Shown here: in pieces, positions 35,087 through 45,180 of the stretch
Position numbering within the stretch: the first letter of the stretch is position 1
How the letters are laid out: each line of letters begins with the position of its first letter
Source of the DNA: GCA-003244245 sp050699635
Lineage (GTDB): Bacteria > Actinomycetota > Actinomycetes > Mycobacteriales > Pseudonocardiaceae
Direction of reading: 5' to 3'
DNA: 64,000 nt
Assembly (NCBI GenBank): GCA_050699635.1
Contig: JBOHFK010000007.1
Location: forward strand, 1 to 64,000
The notes under the pieces: generated by a model
Databases searched by the model: none
The model's input: only the letters and a program-made list of their open reading frames with translations
What the model was told of the DNA's origin: nothing
Program-made: the position numbers and the translations under genes

Positions 35087-36684
35087 CAATGCCACGTAGA
35101 CTAAGTTGATCATGCTGCTCGGGGTGTCAGGATGTGGATGTGGATCGTGGGTGGGCCGGGGTGGTGGATGGCGGTCTCGCCGGGCTTTTTGACGCGGTAG
35201 TTGTTGTGGCGGGCGCGTTTGACCGCGCGTGGGCAGCTGCGTTCCCGCCGCTTCGGGTTGATCTTGCGGGTGATCTCGGTCCAGATGTGGGGCAGGGCGT
35301 GGTGCCAGTCCTCAGGGGGAAAAGCCCGCCGTACCGGTGGCGGTGCGGCGGGCGATGCGCAGGACCCGGGTGAAGGAGACCCGGTCGGGGTCGAGGTCGG
35401 CGGCCTCGGCCGCTTGGGTGATCAACGCGGTCAGGGCGTGCTGGACCAGCAGCCACGCCCAGATCTCCTGGTGGACCAGTTCCGGTAACCGCGAGCGCAG
35501 GATCTGGCCGGGTCCGCGCAGATGGGTCTTGAGCTGGTCGTTGGCGGTCTCCTCCTCCCACCGCTGGTGATATCCGGCAGCCAGCTCATCAGCCCGCGCC
35601 GCGGCCGGGTCCAGGATGGTCGACAGCAGCACGATCAGCTCACCGGAGCCGTTGCCGACCCGGTCGGGCACGTCGTACTCCACCACCCGCACCAGGTGCG
35701 CCTCGGTGGGATCAAGCTCATCGGCCTCATCGGCGCCGGTGCCCTCGGTGATTCGGGTGGCGGTGGCCAGGATCGCGGCTCGGCGCCGGGCCCCGCGGAT
35801 CGACGGGTTGATCAGCACCGAGAGGTAGGTGCCGTCGGGCAACACCCGCACCACCGGCAGCGCCAGCCCGGTCGGAGCCCGCCACAGCAGCGCCGCCCCG
35901 GACCGGGTCGCCAGGTCCCAGGCCTCGAAGCTGTAAAAATTGCGATCCGCGGTGAGCAACTCATCACCGCGCAACCGCCCGTAGAGACCCTTGGCCAGGG
36001 TCTTCTCCCCGACCGCATAGGCACCGACCCGCGCGGCGAGGAACGCGTGCGTGCCGCACTCGGCCAGCGCCACCACCCGCGCCTTCGGGAACGCCGACCG
36101 GTTGTCCCCGGACCCCGCATACCCGAACTCCGCCACGTTCTTGTCCGTGTCGGGCACGTCAACCTCGAACCCGTCGATGGCCAACAGCCGCCACCCCCGC
36201 AGCCACGCCCCCCGGGTCAGCATGGTCGCCCGCGGCTCCGCGACCCGCTCGAACACCTCGGGCAGCACCGCCGGGCCCAGCCGTTTCCGGGCCTGAGTGA
36301 TCCCACTGGCCGTCGGCACCGACCACGACGCGTCCCAGCACCCCCACCGCGACAACGAGCCGGTGACCTTGGTCGCGACCTCCTCATAGTCGTCCTCACC
36401 GAACAGGCACAACGCCATCGTCAGATACGCCGTCACGTGCGGCGGAAGCTTCCCATCCGACCGCTTGGCCCCGACCCCTGACGCCGCGACCGCGCCGTCG
36501 ACCGCATCACGGGGCACCGCCGCGACCAGCACCCCCAACGACACCTGATCCGGCCCCACCACCACACCCTCGCCCATGATCAGCGACCGTGCCAGCCACC
36601 CCGACGATCACCACCACGCCACGCCGAACCCTACCGAGAAACAATCACGCCACCACCATGATCAAACTAGGCTACGTGGCATTG
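35087..36684 (-). mobile_element. Complete IS4-family insertion sequence, 1598 bp
   Basis: Both ends are exact: the left terminus CAATGCCACGTAGACTAAGT and the right terminus, read on the other strand, CAATGCCACGTAGCCTAGTT; the inverted repeat continues with few mismatches into TGATCATG. The flanking target duplication is GGCCTTGACC at 35077-35086 and 36685-36694 (10 bp), typical of IS4-type elements. It carries one transposase gene on the minus strand and splits a restriction-modification gene. Confidence 0.95.
35110..36577 (-). CDS. IS4-family transposase (needs a +1 frameshift)
   Basis: The main frame (36577 to 35312, 421 aa) has the IS4 N-terminal domain, Asp in LLAIDGFEVDVPD, Asp in LLTADRNFYSF and a perfect YREK block (YHQRWEEETANDQLK). 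It stops at TGA in TTTTCCCCCTGA. The family C-terminus (WTEITRKINPKRRERSCPRA, VKRARHNNYRVKK) lies in the +1 frame directly after that stop and ends at 35110. Slippage on CCC-TGA would join them as GFSPEDWHHALPH; a one-base mutation is the simpler alternative. The Asp, Asp and Glu residues are all before the shift. Confidence 0.85.
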
Positions 36685-39600
36685 GGCCTTGACCGGCAAG
36701 CACAACCGTCGGCAGTGGACGCGACTGTCGAATCTACCGAACCTGATCTACACCGACGGCATGTGCTGGGCCCGGTACGAGACGGGCGTTCGCAAGGGCG
36801 AGGTCATCAAACTCGACGGTACGCTCAACGAAGGTTCCGGCGACCTGGGAGTGACGGGTCCGGAATTCGAGCAGATGCTCATCACCTTCCTTGGATGGGC
36901 GCCGTCGCCGATCCGCAACGTCGACGCGCTGGTCCGGGCAGTGGCCCCGGCCTGCCGGCTGCTCCGCGACGAGGTTGCCGACCAACTCGCTCGGGAGCGG
37001 GTATGGGTCAAGACCGGTCCCGTTCTGAACAAGAAGCTGTTCAGCGGGCTTGCCGCTGACTGGCGCCAGTTGCTGTTTCCCACCGCCGACGATGGTGAAT
37101 TCGCAGACGGTTACGCCCAGACGGTGACCTTCGGCCTGCTGTACGCGCGCAGTCGCGGCATCGCCTTCGAGGATCGGGGCTACCACGAGATCGGTGATCT
37201 GATCGCAGCAGGGAACACCCTGATGGGCAGGGCCTTGCAAGTCCTCACTGATCAGTTCGGCGGATCGTCGGAGCAGGTCGGGCCGTTCAAGGTCACCCTC
37301 GACACGCTGCTGCGCGTTATCGGCGCGGTGGACTGGAAACGGGTCCGTGCTGGCCGGCGCGACACTTACCTCTATCTGTACGAGCACTTCCTCGCCGAGT
37401 ACGACCCGGTGAAGCGGCAAGAGTCCGGCGTCTATTACACGCCGGTCGAGCTGGTCGAGCCGATGGTTCGTCTCACCGACGATGCGCTGCGTACTCGCCT
37501 GGGCCTGGTCCGCGGCCTGGGGACCGACGGAGTTCGGGTCGTCGACCCAGCCGCCGGTACTGGCACCTTCCTGCTGCGCATCCTCGACACCGTGTTCGAC
37601 CGCGTCGAGCACTCGGACGGTACAGGCGAGGCCCGCGAGGTACTCAGTTCCATGGCCAACCGGTTGGTCGGGTTCGAGCTGCAGATGGGGCCGTACGCGG
37701 TGAGTGAGCTGCGGCTCACCGACTTGCTGGCACACCGCGGGGTAGAGCTGGCGGCGGCAGACCGGATGCCGTTGCACGTCACGAACACCCTCGACGACCC
37801 CTTTCGCGCCCAGCCACCGCTGGCCAGCTTCCTCAAGGCCATCGCTGACTCGACGCGCCGGGCGGACCGGATCAAGGCCGAGCTGCCGGTCACGGTAGTG
37901 ATCGGCAACCCGCCATACCGCGAACGGGCGAACGGCGATGGTTCGTGGGTGGAGTCAGGTGGTTTCTACGGCGGGCGCAGGCGCAACGAGGACGCCTCCC
38001 TGATGTCAGATTTCCGGCTCCCCGGTAACGGGCGCAACGAGTACAAACTCAAGAACATGGCCTGGTACTTCTGGCGCTGGGCCACCTGGAAGGTGTTCGA
38101 CAGCCCGAGCGGGCAAGGTCATGGCGTCGTGACGTTTGTGACCACGGCTGCCTACCTGCGCGGCACGGCGTTCAAGGGGATGCGCAAGTACCTGCGCCGG
38201 ACCTGTGACGAGGGCTGGATCATCGACCTGAGTCCCGAGGGCATGCGGCCCGACGTGGCGACTCGCATCTTCCCGAAGGTGCAGCATCCGCTCGCGGTGG
38301 GCATCTTCATTCGCGCCGAGGAAGACACCACCGACGAGCCGGCCCGCATCCACTACACCGCCGTACATGGCAAACGGGCGGACAAGTTCTCTGCGCTCGG
38401 CGCGCTGGGGCTCGACGATCCGGTATGGCAGGACGTCCGCGACGGCTGGGATGCTCCCTTCACCCCGGCCGGTGAAGCAAGCTGGGACGATCATCCGGCG
38501 CTGAACGATTTGTTCCCCATCAGCGTGACCGGTGTCACGAGCAACCGGGCATGGGTGTATTCAGCCCGGCCCGACGTCCTTCGGCTACGTTGGCGCCGGC
38601 TACTGACTGAGCCTGATCCGGCCGTTCAGTCGGAGCTGCTGAAGGAGACCCGAGATCGCGCCATGTCGACTCGAGTCATGGCGCTACCCGATGGCGACCG
38701 GCTCGGCGCCTTGACAGACCATACCGATTGCGACCCACCACTTCGCCGGGTGGTGCACCGCAGTTTCGATCGGAAGTGGCTGGTGGCCGACCCCCGGGTG
38801 ATGGATTTTCCACGCCGGGACCTGTGGCGTGCCGCCGAATTCCCCGATCAGATATTCCTTGTCGAACAGCACTCACAGGCGATCGCTACGGGCCCCGGAA
38901 TTGTCGTGAGCAGCTTGCTGCCCGATCAGCATTGCTTCGACAACCGCGGCGGTCGGGTGTTGCCCGGTTACCATCCCGACGGGCAACCGATCAGCGGGAC
39001 CAAGCTGCTCGGCGTCCTGTCGAAACGCCTTGGTCTCGAAGTCACCGGTCTCGATCTGCTCTGCTATGTCGCTGCAGTGGTGTCCCATCCGGGCTACACG
39101 GCGCGGTTCGCGGAGCAACTGGAGACACCGGGGGTCAGGGTGCCACTCACGGCCGATGCCGAGATCTTCACCAGAGGTGTGGAGCTGGGCCGTGAGGTTG
39201 TGTGGGCCTCGACCTACGGGCAGCGCTGCGCCGATCCCGCCGCCAGCCGGCCGCGGGAGGACATCTCCCTCCCGCCTGATCAGCGCCCGATGAGCCTGGA
39301 CGGCATCCCGCACACTTCAGACGCCATGCCGACCACTATCGGACACTCCAGCGATAACCCGGGCAGCGAGTCCGTCGATGTGCTGCTCGTTGGCAGCAGC
39401 CGATTCCAGCCGGTGCCTGTCGCGGTGTGGCGCTACGACGTGGGTGGCAAGCCGGTACTGCGGCAGTGGTTCGGCTACCGCAAGCGCGAACCGGGCGGGC
39501 GGGTCACCAGCCCACTGGATCTGATTGTGGCTGACCGATGGTCGCATGAGGACACAGTCGAGCTGCGCGAGTTGCTCTCGGTCCTGCGCCGGCTCACTGA

Positions 39601-39766
39601 TCTTGCACCAGCGCAGGCCGTGTTGCTAGATCAAGTGTGCGCCGCGCGGCTGATCACCGTCGATGAGCTAACGGTGGCGGGCGTGCTGCCGGTGCCGGAC
39701 TCGCGGCGCGTGCTGATCTCCGGTGGCCCTGCGGTGGAGCAGGACCAGCTGGACTACAGGTCGTAG
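36685..39766 (+). pseudogene. Single-chain restriction-modification protein, methyltransferase half (IS-interrupted)
   Basis: About 1,025 codons continue the gene begun at 34793. A helical linker is followed by an N6-adenine methyltransferase: motif I VVDPAAGTGTFLLRILDT near residue 285 and catalytic NPPY in VVIGNPPYRERANG near residue 406. The C-terminal half resembles the target-recognition and helical region of type ISP/IIG enzymes. A TTG in the target duplication or internal ATGs might still allow a methylase-only product. The 3' end overlaps the convergent DUF397 gene by 13 bp. Removal of the IS with one duplication restores the frame (ALT-GKHNRR). Confidence 0.8.
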
Positions 39767-39948
39767 TCGCCGTCTTTGACGCTGGCCACGAATACAGCCC
39801 ATTCGGCGTGATCGAAAACAGCAGTCCCGGCATCCGGGTTCCGGTTATTGCGTACGTAAACTGCGTCTTTAGTGAATTTGGTCTGCACGCAGGTGACGTT
39901 GTTCGCCGACCGTCGCGGCAAGAACCACTCGCCGACGATGCGAGGCAT
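39754..39948 (-). CDS. DUF397 protein
   Basis: 64 aa: GEWFLPRRSANNVTCVQTKF, VYVRNNRNPDAGTAVF, EWAVFVASVKDGDYDL. DUF397 proteins are small actinobacterial partners of XRE-DUF5753 regulators and are thought to form regulator/antagonist pairs. The gene begins four bases after the regulator stop, so the two are co-transcribed. The start is placed at MPRIVGEW by homology and spacing. Confidence 0.85.
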   Translation of the reverse strand: MPRIVGEWFLPRRSANNVTCVQTKFTKDAVYVRNNRNPDAGTAVFDHAEWAVFVASVKDGDYDL

Positions 39949-39952
39949 GGTG

Positions 39953-40816
39953 CTAATTCGCCTCCAGCTCCCTGAGGATGGTCTGGATGAATTCGGTGCT
40001 TTCCTCGTGGCCGAGGGCCTTGGCCCGAAGCAGATCCATTGTATGCGCGGCGTCGGACACCTCGTCTTCCCGGTCCTGGAAGGCGCAGGTGCCGTGGCCG
40101 TCGAAGAGCAGCATTCGCGGGGCGGGCGGTGGGAATTCATAGAGCGTCACGGTCAGTCCCATGAAGGCGTGTACGCCGGAGCCGAGCGGCAGCACCTGGA
40201 TCACCAGGTTCTGGTCCAGCGTCACCATGGTGATCAAGTGCTCCAACTGCTCGCACATCACCGCCATGCCGCCGACCCCGGAGCGCAGCGCGGCCTCACC
40301 GAGGATGCACCACAATCGCAGCGACGGCCGGTCAGCGCGGCTCAGTACGGCACCGCGTGCCATCCGCAATTTCAGGAGCCGCTCGATGACCTCCGGCTCA
40401 TGCAGCCTGTTCCAGCGCAAAAGGGCTTGGGCGTAGCCCTCGGTCTGCAGCATGCCGTGGATGACCTCGCCGGAGTAGAAGATCGCTGAGGTGGCTTGCC
40501 GCTCCAGGTCGAGGAAGCGGCGGTGACTGCCGGGAATCGTGACCCAATGGCCGCCCCGAGGTCGGCGGTGCTTCGACGTGCGGGCGAATTCCATCAGCTC
40601 TTCGCGCTCGTCGCCGGTGATGCCGTACCGGTCCAGCAGTGCGGCCAGCTCGACGGGCTTCGCGCCGGATCTGCCGGTCTCCAGATCGCCGATCTTGGAC
40701 GCGGTGCAGCTGAGCACCTGGGCGGCTTGCTCCCGGGTCAGGCCGGCCTCCTCGCGCATCCGGCGCAGCGTCGCCGCGACCTGCACGCGCTCGGTGTTCA
40801 TCTGACGCTGACCCAC
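39953..40816 (-). CDS. XRE-family regulator with DUF5753 domain
   Basis: 287 aa from the GTG at 40816 (GAGGGGG upstream); an ATG at 40801 is the alternative. The N-terminal HTH reads TLRRMREEAGLTREQAAQVL, SCTASKIGDLETGRSG, and the rest is DUF5753 (FYSGEVIHGMLQTEGYAQAL, LGEAALRSGVGG). With DUF397 this is the pair found in many copies in Streptomyces and relatives, tied to development or secondary metabolism. It is divergent from a small gene and trpF. Confidence 0.88.
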   Translation of the reverse strand: MGQRQMNTERVQVAATLRRMREEAGLTREQAAQVLSCTASKIGDLETGRSGAKPVELAALLDRYGITGDEREELMEFARTSKHRRPRGGHWVTIPGSHRRFLDLERQATSAIFYSGEVIHGMLQTEGYAQALLRWNRLHEPEVIERLLKLRMARGAVLSRADRPSLRLWCILGEAALRSGVGGMAVMCEQLEHLITMVTLDQNLVIQVLPLGSGVHAFMGLTVTLYEFPPPAPRMLLFDGHGTCAFQDREDEVSDAAHTMDLLRAKALGHEESTEFIQTILRELEAN

Positions 40817-40925
40817 CCGGCCACCCCCTCTTGCATTGTCTGCGTACGTAGTTTACCGTCGCGCTGTACGGAAGATACGTAGCGCCGTGATAATACTTCG
40901 GCGCACTCACGGGGAGTGCACAGAC
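40817..40925. promoter_or_regulatory. Divergent promoter region with two TACGTA sites
   Basis: Between the XRE regulator and the small gene at 40926. The palindrome TACGTA occurs at 40845-40850 and 40876-40881, 31 bp (about three helical turns) apart and both followed by G. These are good candidates for autoregulatory operators of the XRE protein. A GGGGAG lies ahead of the 40926 start. Confidence 0.5.
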
Positions 40926-41153
40926 ATGACTTACGTCAGTAGCTCGTCGGTACACGTCAGCGCCTGCGCAGTGGTGAACGACCACAGCGAGATCACCTAC
41001 CAGGTCTATCCGGCGGCCGACATTGCCGAGTTCACCCTGGGCGGCCGCTACGGGCTGGAACTCCAGGCGAGCGAGGCCGGCCTGCGCCAGTGCGTCGCGG
41101 CGTTCACCAGTGCCCTCGACGCCTTCGCCGCCGCCGCGTTACAGCCGGAATGA
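40926..41153 (+). CDS. Small protein of unknown function
   Basis: 75 aa from MTYVSSSSVHVSACAVVNDH. It contains YQVYPAADIAEFTLGGRYGL and a C-terminal amphipathic helix. The upstream in-frame extension is not supported: the ATG at 40926 has GGGGAG about nine bases before it. The stop overlaps the trpF-like start (ATGA), so the pair is an operon. The XRE regulator is divergent from it. No family recognised. Confidence 0.6.
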   Translation: MTYVSSSSVHVSACAVVNDHSEITYQVYPAADIAEFTLGGRYGLELQASEAGLRQCVAAFTSALDAFAAAALQPE

Positions 41154-41836
41154 GCCTGGGCCCACGCGTCAAGATGTGCGGAATTCGATCGGCGACCGAC
41201 TTGAGGATCGCGGTCGCTGCCGGCGCAGACGCCGTCGGCTTCATCAGCGGTGTCACTCATCGGAGCGAGGACGCTCTCACGCCCGAGCGGGCGGCCGAGC
41301 TCGTCGCGGCGACTCCACCGTATGTCTCGACCGTGCTGGTGACCCATCTGGAGCACGCCGAGGAGATAGTGGAGCTCGCGGAGTTGGTGGGTGTCGATAC
41401 CATTCAGGTTCATGGCCTGGTGAGTCGCGAGACTCTCGGGGAAGTGTTCACCCAGTCGCGCGGTCGACGAATCACACGAGCGGTGCACGTGACGGGGGAG
41501 AGGTCGGTCGGCGAGGCACTGCAGGTCGCGGATGCTTGCCACGCCGTGCACCTGGACTCCCGGACGGCGGACCGCCTCGGTGGAACTGGACAGACGCACG
41601 ACTGGTCAATCAGCCGCCAGATAGTTGACGCGCTCGCTCCGCTGGGCTTGCCGGTAATCCTCTCGGGAGGACTTCATCCAGCCAACGTCATGGACGCCGT
41701 CGATGCTGTGCGTCCGTTCGCTGTGGACGTGAACTCCGGAGTCGAGAACGAGTACGGGGACAAGGACGCCGCCCGATCAGTCCAATTCGTCGCCCGAGCG
41801 CGCAACAAGACCTGCACCGGTCCAGTCCCGCGGTAG
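41150..41836 (+). CDS. trpF: Phosphoribosylanthranilate isomerase-like protein
   Basis: 228 aa TIM barrel starting MSLGPRVKMCGIRSATDLRI. The catalytic Cys is in VKMCGIR, the catalytic Asp in HAVHLDSR, and phosphate-binding blocks are ILSGGLHPANV and VDVNSGVENEYG. TrpF isomerises phosphoribosylanthranilate in tryptophan synthesis. Here it is alone, coupled to an unknown small gene next to an XRE/DUF397 pair, without other trp genes, so it may be a spare, dual-function or repurposed copy. Active-site residues look complete. Confidence 0.8.
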   Translation: MSLGPRVKMCGIRSATDLRIAVAAGADAVGFISGVTHRSEDALTPERAAELVAATPPYVSTVLVTHLEHAEEIVELAELVGVDTIQVHGLVSRETLGEVFTQSRGRRITRAVHVTGERSVGEALQVADACHAVHLDSRTADRLGGTGQTHDWSISRQIVDALAPLGLPVILSGGLHPANVMDAVDAVRPFAVDVNSGVENEYGDKDAARSVQFVARARNKTCTGPVPR

Positions 41837-41852
41837 CGCTGGGGATCCTGGA

Positions 41853-41917
41853 GCGAAAAGGTTCCACTTGGCGGTTCGCCGAGGCGCCAGAGCTGCGAAA
41901 AGGTTCCATTTGGCGGT
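41853..41917 (+). repeat. 23-bp direct repeat, two copies
   Basis: GCGAAAAGGTTCCACTTGGC at 41853 and GCGAAAAGGTTCCATTTGGC at 41895, both followed by GGT, start 42 bp apart. They lie between the convergent trpF-like and maltokinase genes. The core GGTTCCATTTGGCG also appears, inverted, in the repeats upstream of treS at 45361-45420. Confidence 0.7.
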
Positions 41918-41979
41918 CGAAGCCGCCGAGCACGCGAGCACCCTGAGGCCAGGCGAGGGAAGCTCGGAAACCAAGGGGT

Positions 41980-43380
41980 TCACGCGGTGAGGCGGGTGAT
42001 GGCGGCTAGGGGGATCGGGAGCCGGGGGGGGCGGTTGGCGTGCTCGTAGCCGACCTCGTAGACGGCTTTGTCCAGCTCGAAGGCGCGCAGGAGCACCGCC
42101 TGCTTGCGGGGATCGGGGGCGGCCTGCGCGTAGCCGTCGCAGAACGCGTCCTGGTTGCGGGTGTTCCAGGCAAGCGCCGCCGCGGCGTGCTGCTCGGGGT
42201 CGGCCTCGCCGAGCGCCTGGTGATTGGCGGCGTAGTCGAACGAGCGCAGCATCCCAGCGACATCGCGCAGCGTTGACGTGGGCGCGACGCGGTCCAGGAG
42301 CGGCACCATCGGCTCGCCCTCGAAGTCGATCAGAACCCAGCCGGTGACGCTGCGCAGCACCTGGCCGAGGTGCAGGTCGCCGTGCACCCGTTGCAGGGCC
42401 ACCGGGCCATCGACACCGCGCACCTCATCGAAGGCCGCCCGTAACGCGCCGGCGTGCGGCGCGAGCTCGGCGACCCGGGCCAGCACGCCGTCCAACCTGC
42501 GGTGCATGCCCTCGGCCGCCGTGTCGAAGTATCCGGCCGGCGCTGGGGAACCATCCAGGGCGGTGGCCAGGTCAGCGTGCACGGCAGCTACTGCCTGGCC
42601 CAGCCGGCGCGCCTCGGAGGCGAAGTCACCGCCGACGTCGGCTGGATCGGTGCGCTCGGCCGGGCCGGGTGTGCCATCGGCGAGCTGGCTCTCCGCCAGC
42701 AGATCCCGCACGCTCGCGGTCGCCATTGCCCAGCCATCGGCGGTGTTTCCCAGGAATTCGCTCAGCATCCCGTAGGTGACCGGGGCGGATTCCAGCTCAC
42801 CCTCAATGCTGCCCAGTGGCACCGCAATGTGCGTGCAACCCACCGCGGCCAACGCGCGGTGCAATTCCAGATCTGGGCTGCGGCCCGCGGTTATCTTCCG
42901 GAACAACTTGAGAATGTAAGTGTGCCCGTACACCAGGGAGGTGTTGGACTGGTCCGCCCCGAACGGGCGGGTGCGCTGCGCGGTGTCCAGCGTGACACCT
43001 GGCTCGGCGGTGAAGCGAAGCCCGTCCACTTCCGCGCCCTGCGCCATCAGGTCCAGCAGCACGGCGGTGAGTTCAGGATCGTGCACCGCCTGGTACACCA
43101 CTCGATCGCCGGTGGTGGCCAGCCAGGCGTGCCCCAGCGTCTCAGGCAGGTCATGGCGCACCCCGAGCAGTAGCTGGTAGCGAGCCCGATCCGGCTCGCC
43201 CTGGTCTACCTCGACGATGGCGTGCACCAGCCGGGGGTCCGGGCCCGCCAGATCGGTGGCGCGCACCGGGATCACCCCCAGGACGGGGCGGCCCTTGCCG
43301 GCGAACCAGCGTTGCTCGGGTAGCGCTGCCGCCAGCGAGTCGGCGACGTCAGCGAGAAGGTCAGCAGCGGTACTGATCAC
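41980..43380 (-). CDS. mak: Maltokinase (Pep2/Mak)
   Basis: 466 aa, GTG start four bases after the treS stop. It phosphorylates maltose from TreS to maltose-1-phosphate, the substrate of GlgE. Kinase-like motifs: LQRVHGDLHLGQVLRSV (catalytic HGD) and WVLIDFEGEPMVPLLDR (metal-binding DFEGEP), with the N-terminal cap PEQRWFAGKGRPV typical of maltokinases. In many actinobacteria it is fused to or adjacent to TreS, with which it forms a complex. Confidence 0.94.
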   Translation of the reverse strand: MISTAADLLADVADSLAAALPEQRWFAGKGRPVLGVIPVRATDLAGPDPRLVHAIVEVDQGEPDRARYQLLLGVRHDLPETLGHAWLATTGDRVVYQAVHDPELTAVLLDLMAQGAEVDGLRFTAEPGVTLDTAQRTRPFGADQSNTSLVYGHTYILKLFRKITAGRSPDLELHRALAAVGCTHIAVPLGSIEGELESAPVTYGMLSEFLGNTADGWAMATASVRDLLAESQLADGTPGPAERTDPADVGGDFASEARRLGQAVAAVHADLATALDGSPAPAGYFDTAAEGMHRRLDGVLARVAELAPHAGALRAAFDEVRGVDGPVALQRVHGDLHLGQVLRSVTGWVLIDFEGEPMVPLLDRVAPTSTLRDVAGMLRSFDYAANHQALGEADPEQHAAAALAWNTRNQDAFCDGYAQAAPDPRKQAVLLRAFELDKAVYEVGYEHANRPPRLPIPLAAITRLTA

Positions 43381-43383
43381 GGG

Positions 43384-45180
43384 TCACACCCCGATGGTCG
43401 GAAGGTCGATCTGGAACCAGTAGAAGCCGTGCCCGGGCAGCGTGAGCAGGTAAGAAAGCTCCCCGATCGGGGGGAAACGCACGCCACCGGTCAGCTCGAC
43501 CGGGACGCCGCCCTCATATTCGGACAGGTCGAGCTCCACTGGCTGCGGGAAACGGGACATGTTGTTCACACAGACGACGAGATCGTCACCGTGGTCGTCG
43601 GGGTGGCTGCGGAGGTAGGCCAGCACGCTGGGATTGGAAGAGCCCAACTCGATGAACTCACCCAGCCCGAAGGCCGGGTGCTCGCGGCGCACCTGGATCA
43701 TCCGCCGGGTCCAGTTCAGCAGCGACTGCGATGAGGCCGCCTGCGCCTCGACGTTGAGCCCCTGGTAGCCGTAGACCGGGTCCATGATCACCGGTAGGTA
43801 GATGCGGCCCGGGTCGCAGGTGGAGAATCCGGCGTTGCGGTCCGGAGTCCACTGCATCGGCGTGCGGACCCCATCCCGATCGCCCAGCCAGATATTGTCC
43901 CCCATGCCGATCTCGTCGCCGTAGTAGAGCACCGGGGAGCCAGGTAGGGATAGCAGCAACGCCGTGAACAACTCCAGCTGGTTGCGGTCGTTGTCCAGCA
44001 GCGGCGCGAGACGTCTGCGGATGCCGATATTCGCCCGCATCCGGGGATCCTTGACGTACTCGCTGTACATGTAATCGCGCTCTTCGTCGGTGACCATCTC
44101 CAGCGTCAGCTCGTCATGGTTGCGCAGGAAGATCCCCCACTGGGCGCCGGAGGGGATGGGTGGGGTCTGGGCCAGGATCTCCGAGATCGGGAACCGGGAC
44201 TCCCGGCGGACTGCCATGAAGATGCGCGGCATCAGAGGGAAATGAAACGCCATGTGGCATTCGTCGCCACCCACCGCGGGGTCACCGAAGTACGCCACGA
44301 CGTCCGCCGGCCACTGATTCGCCTCCGCCAGCAGCACACGATCGGGGTATTCATCATCGACCACTTTCCGGCAGCGCCTCAGAAATTCGTGAGTGCGCGG
44401 CAGGTTCTCGCAGTTGGTGCCCTCTTCCTCGAACAGGTAGGGCACCGCGTCCAGCCGGAAGCCGTCGATTCCCAGATCCAGCCAGAACCGCAGCACATCG
44501 ATCATCGCCTCGCCGACCTCGGGGTTGTCGTAATTGAGGTCGGGCTGGTGGGCGAAGAAGCGGTGCCAGTAGAACTGCCCGCGTACCGGGTCATGAGTCC
44601 AGTTCGACGTCTCCGTGTCGACGAAGATGATCCGGGCGCCGGAGTAGGCAGTGTCCTTGTCGCTCCAGACGTAGAAGTCGCCGTACGGCCCCTGCGGATC
44701 GCGGCGCGACTCCTGGAACCAGGCGTGCTGGTCGGAGGTGTGATTCATGACCAGGTCGGTGACCACTCGAATACCCCGCTTGTGCGCTTCATCGAGCAAT
44801 ACCACGAAATCCTCGACCGTGCCGAACTCAGGTAACACGGCCCTGAAATCGGAGATGTCGTAACCGCCGTCGCGCAGGGGGGAAGCGTAGAACGGCGGCA
44901 ACCACAGGCAGTCGATGCCCAGCCACTCCAGGTAGTCGAGTTTCTGGGTCAGCCCGATGAGGTCACCGGTGCCGTTCCCGTCGTGGTCGTGAAAAGCCCG
45001 GACCAGTACTTCGTAGAAGACCGCCCGTTTGTACCAGCGTGGGTCGCTCGGAGCGGGTGTGGCGTGCTCGTAATCGTCAGCCTGGGGTTCTACCAGGTAG
45101 CCATCGGCTGAGACAGCCTCGCCGGTGTGGGGGACGCCTGCCAGATCGGGATTGGACTCGGTTCGTAGCTCGGAAGACAT
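43384..45180 (-). CDS. treS: Trehalose synthase (maltose alpha-D-glucosyltransferase)
   Basis: 598 aa GH13_16 from MSSELRTESNPDL; longer upstream readings run through repeat DNA. It interconverts trehalose and maltose. N-terminal WYKRAVFYEVLVRAFHD; catalytic Asp in DGFRLDAVPYLFEEEG, acid Glu in RVLLAEANQWP and FLRNHDELTLEMV. It feeds maltose to the maltokinase encoded immediately downstream. The gene is divergent from the Rieske gene across 290 bp containing imperfect repeats. Confidence 0.96.
   Translation of the reverse strand: MSSELRTESNPDLAGVPHTGEAVSADGYLVEPQADDYEHATPAPSDPRWYKRAVFYEVLVRAFHDHDGNGTGDLIGLTQKLDYLEWLGIDCLWLPPFYASPLRDGGYDISDFRAVLPEFGTVEDFVVLLDEAHKRGIRVVTDLVMNHTSDQHAWFQESRRDPQGPYGDFYVWSDKDTAYSGARIIFVDTETSNWTHDPVRGQFYWHRFFAHQPDLNYDNPEVGEAMIDVLRFWLDLGIDGFRLDAVPYLFEEEGTNCENLPRTHEFLRRCRKVVDDEYPDRVLLAEANQWPADVVAYFGDPAVGGDECHMAFHFPLMPRIFMAVRRESRFPISEILAQTPPIPSGAQWGIFLRNHDELTLEMVTDEERDYMYSEYVKDPRMRANIGIRRRLAPLLDNDRNQLELFTALLLSLPGSPVLYYGDEIGMGDNIWLGDRDGVRTPMQWTPDRNAGFSTCDPGRIYLPVIMDPVYGYQGLNVEAQAASSQSLLNWTRRMIQVRREHPAFGLGEFIELGSSNPSVLAYLRSHPDDHGDDLVVCVNNMSRFPQPVELDLSEYEGGVPVELTGGVRFPPIGELSYLLTLPGHGFYWFQIDLPTIGV

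Noticed and set aside
36589..37059. 156-aa plus-strand reading across the right end of the IS4 element
   Set aside because: It spans the IS terminus and runs in the wrong frame over the methyltransferase gene.
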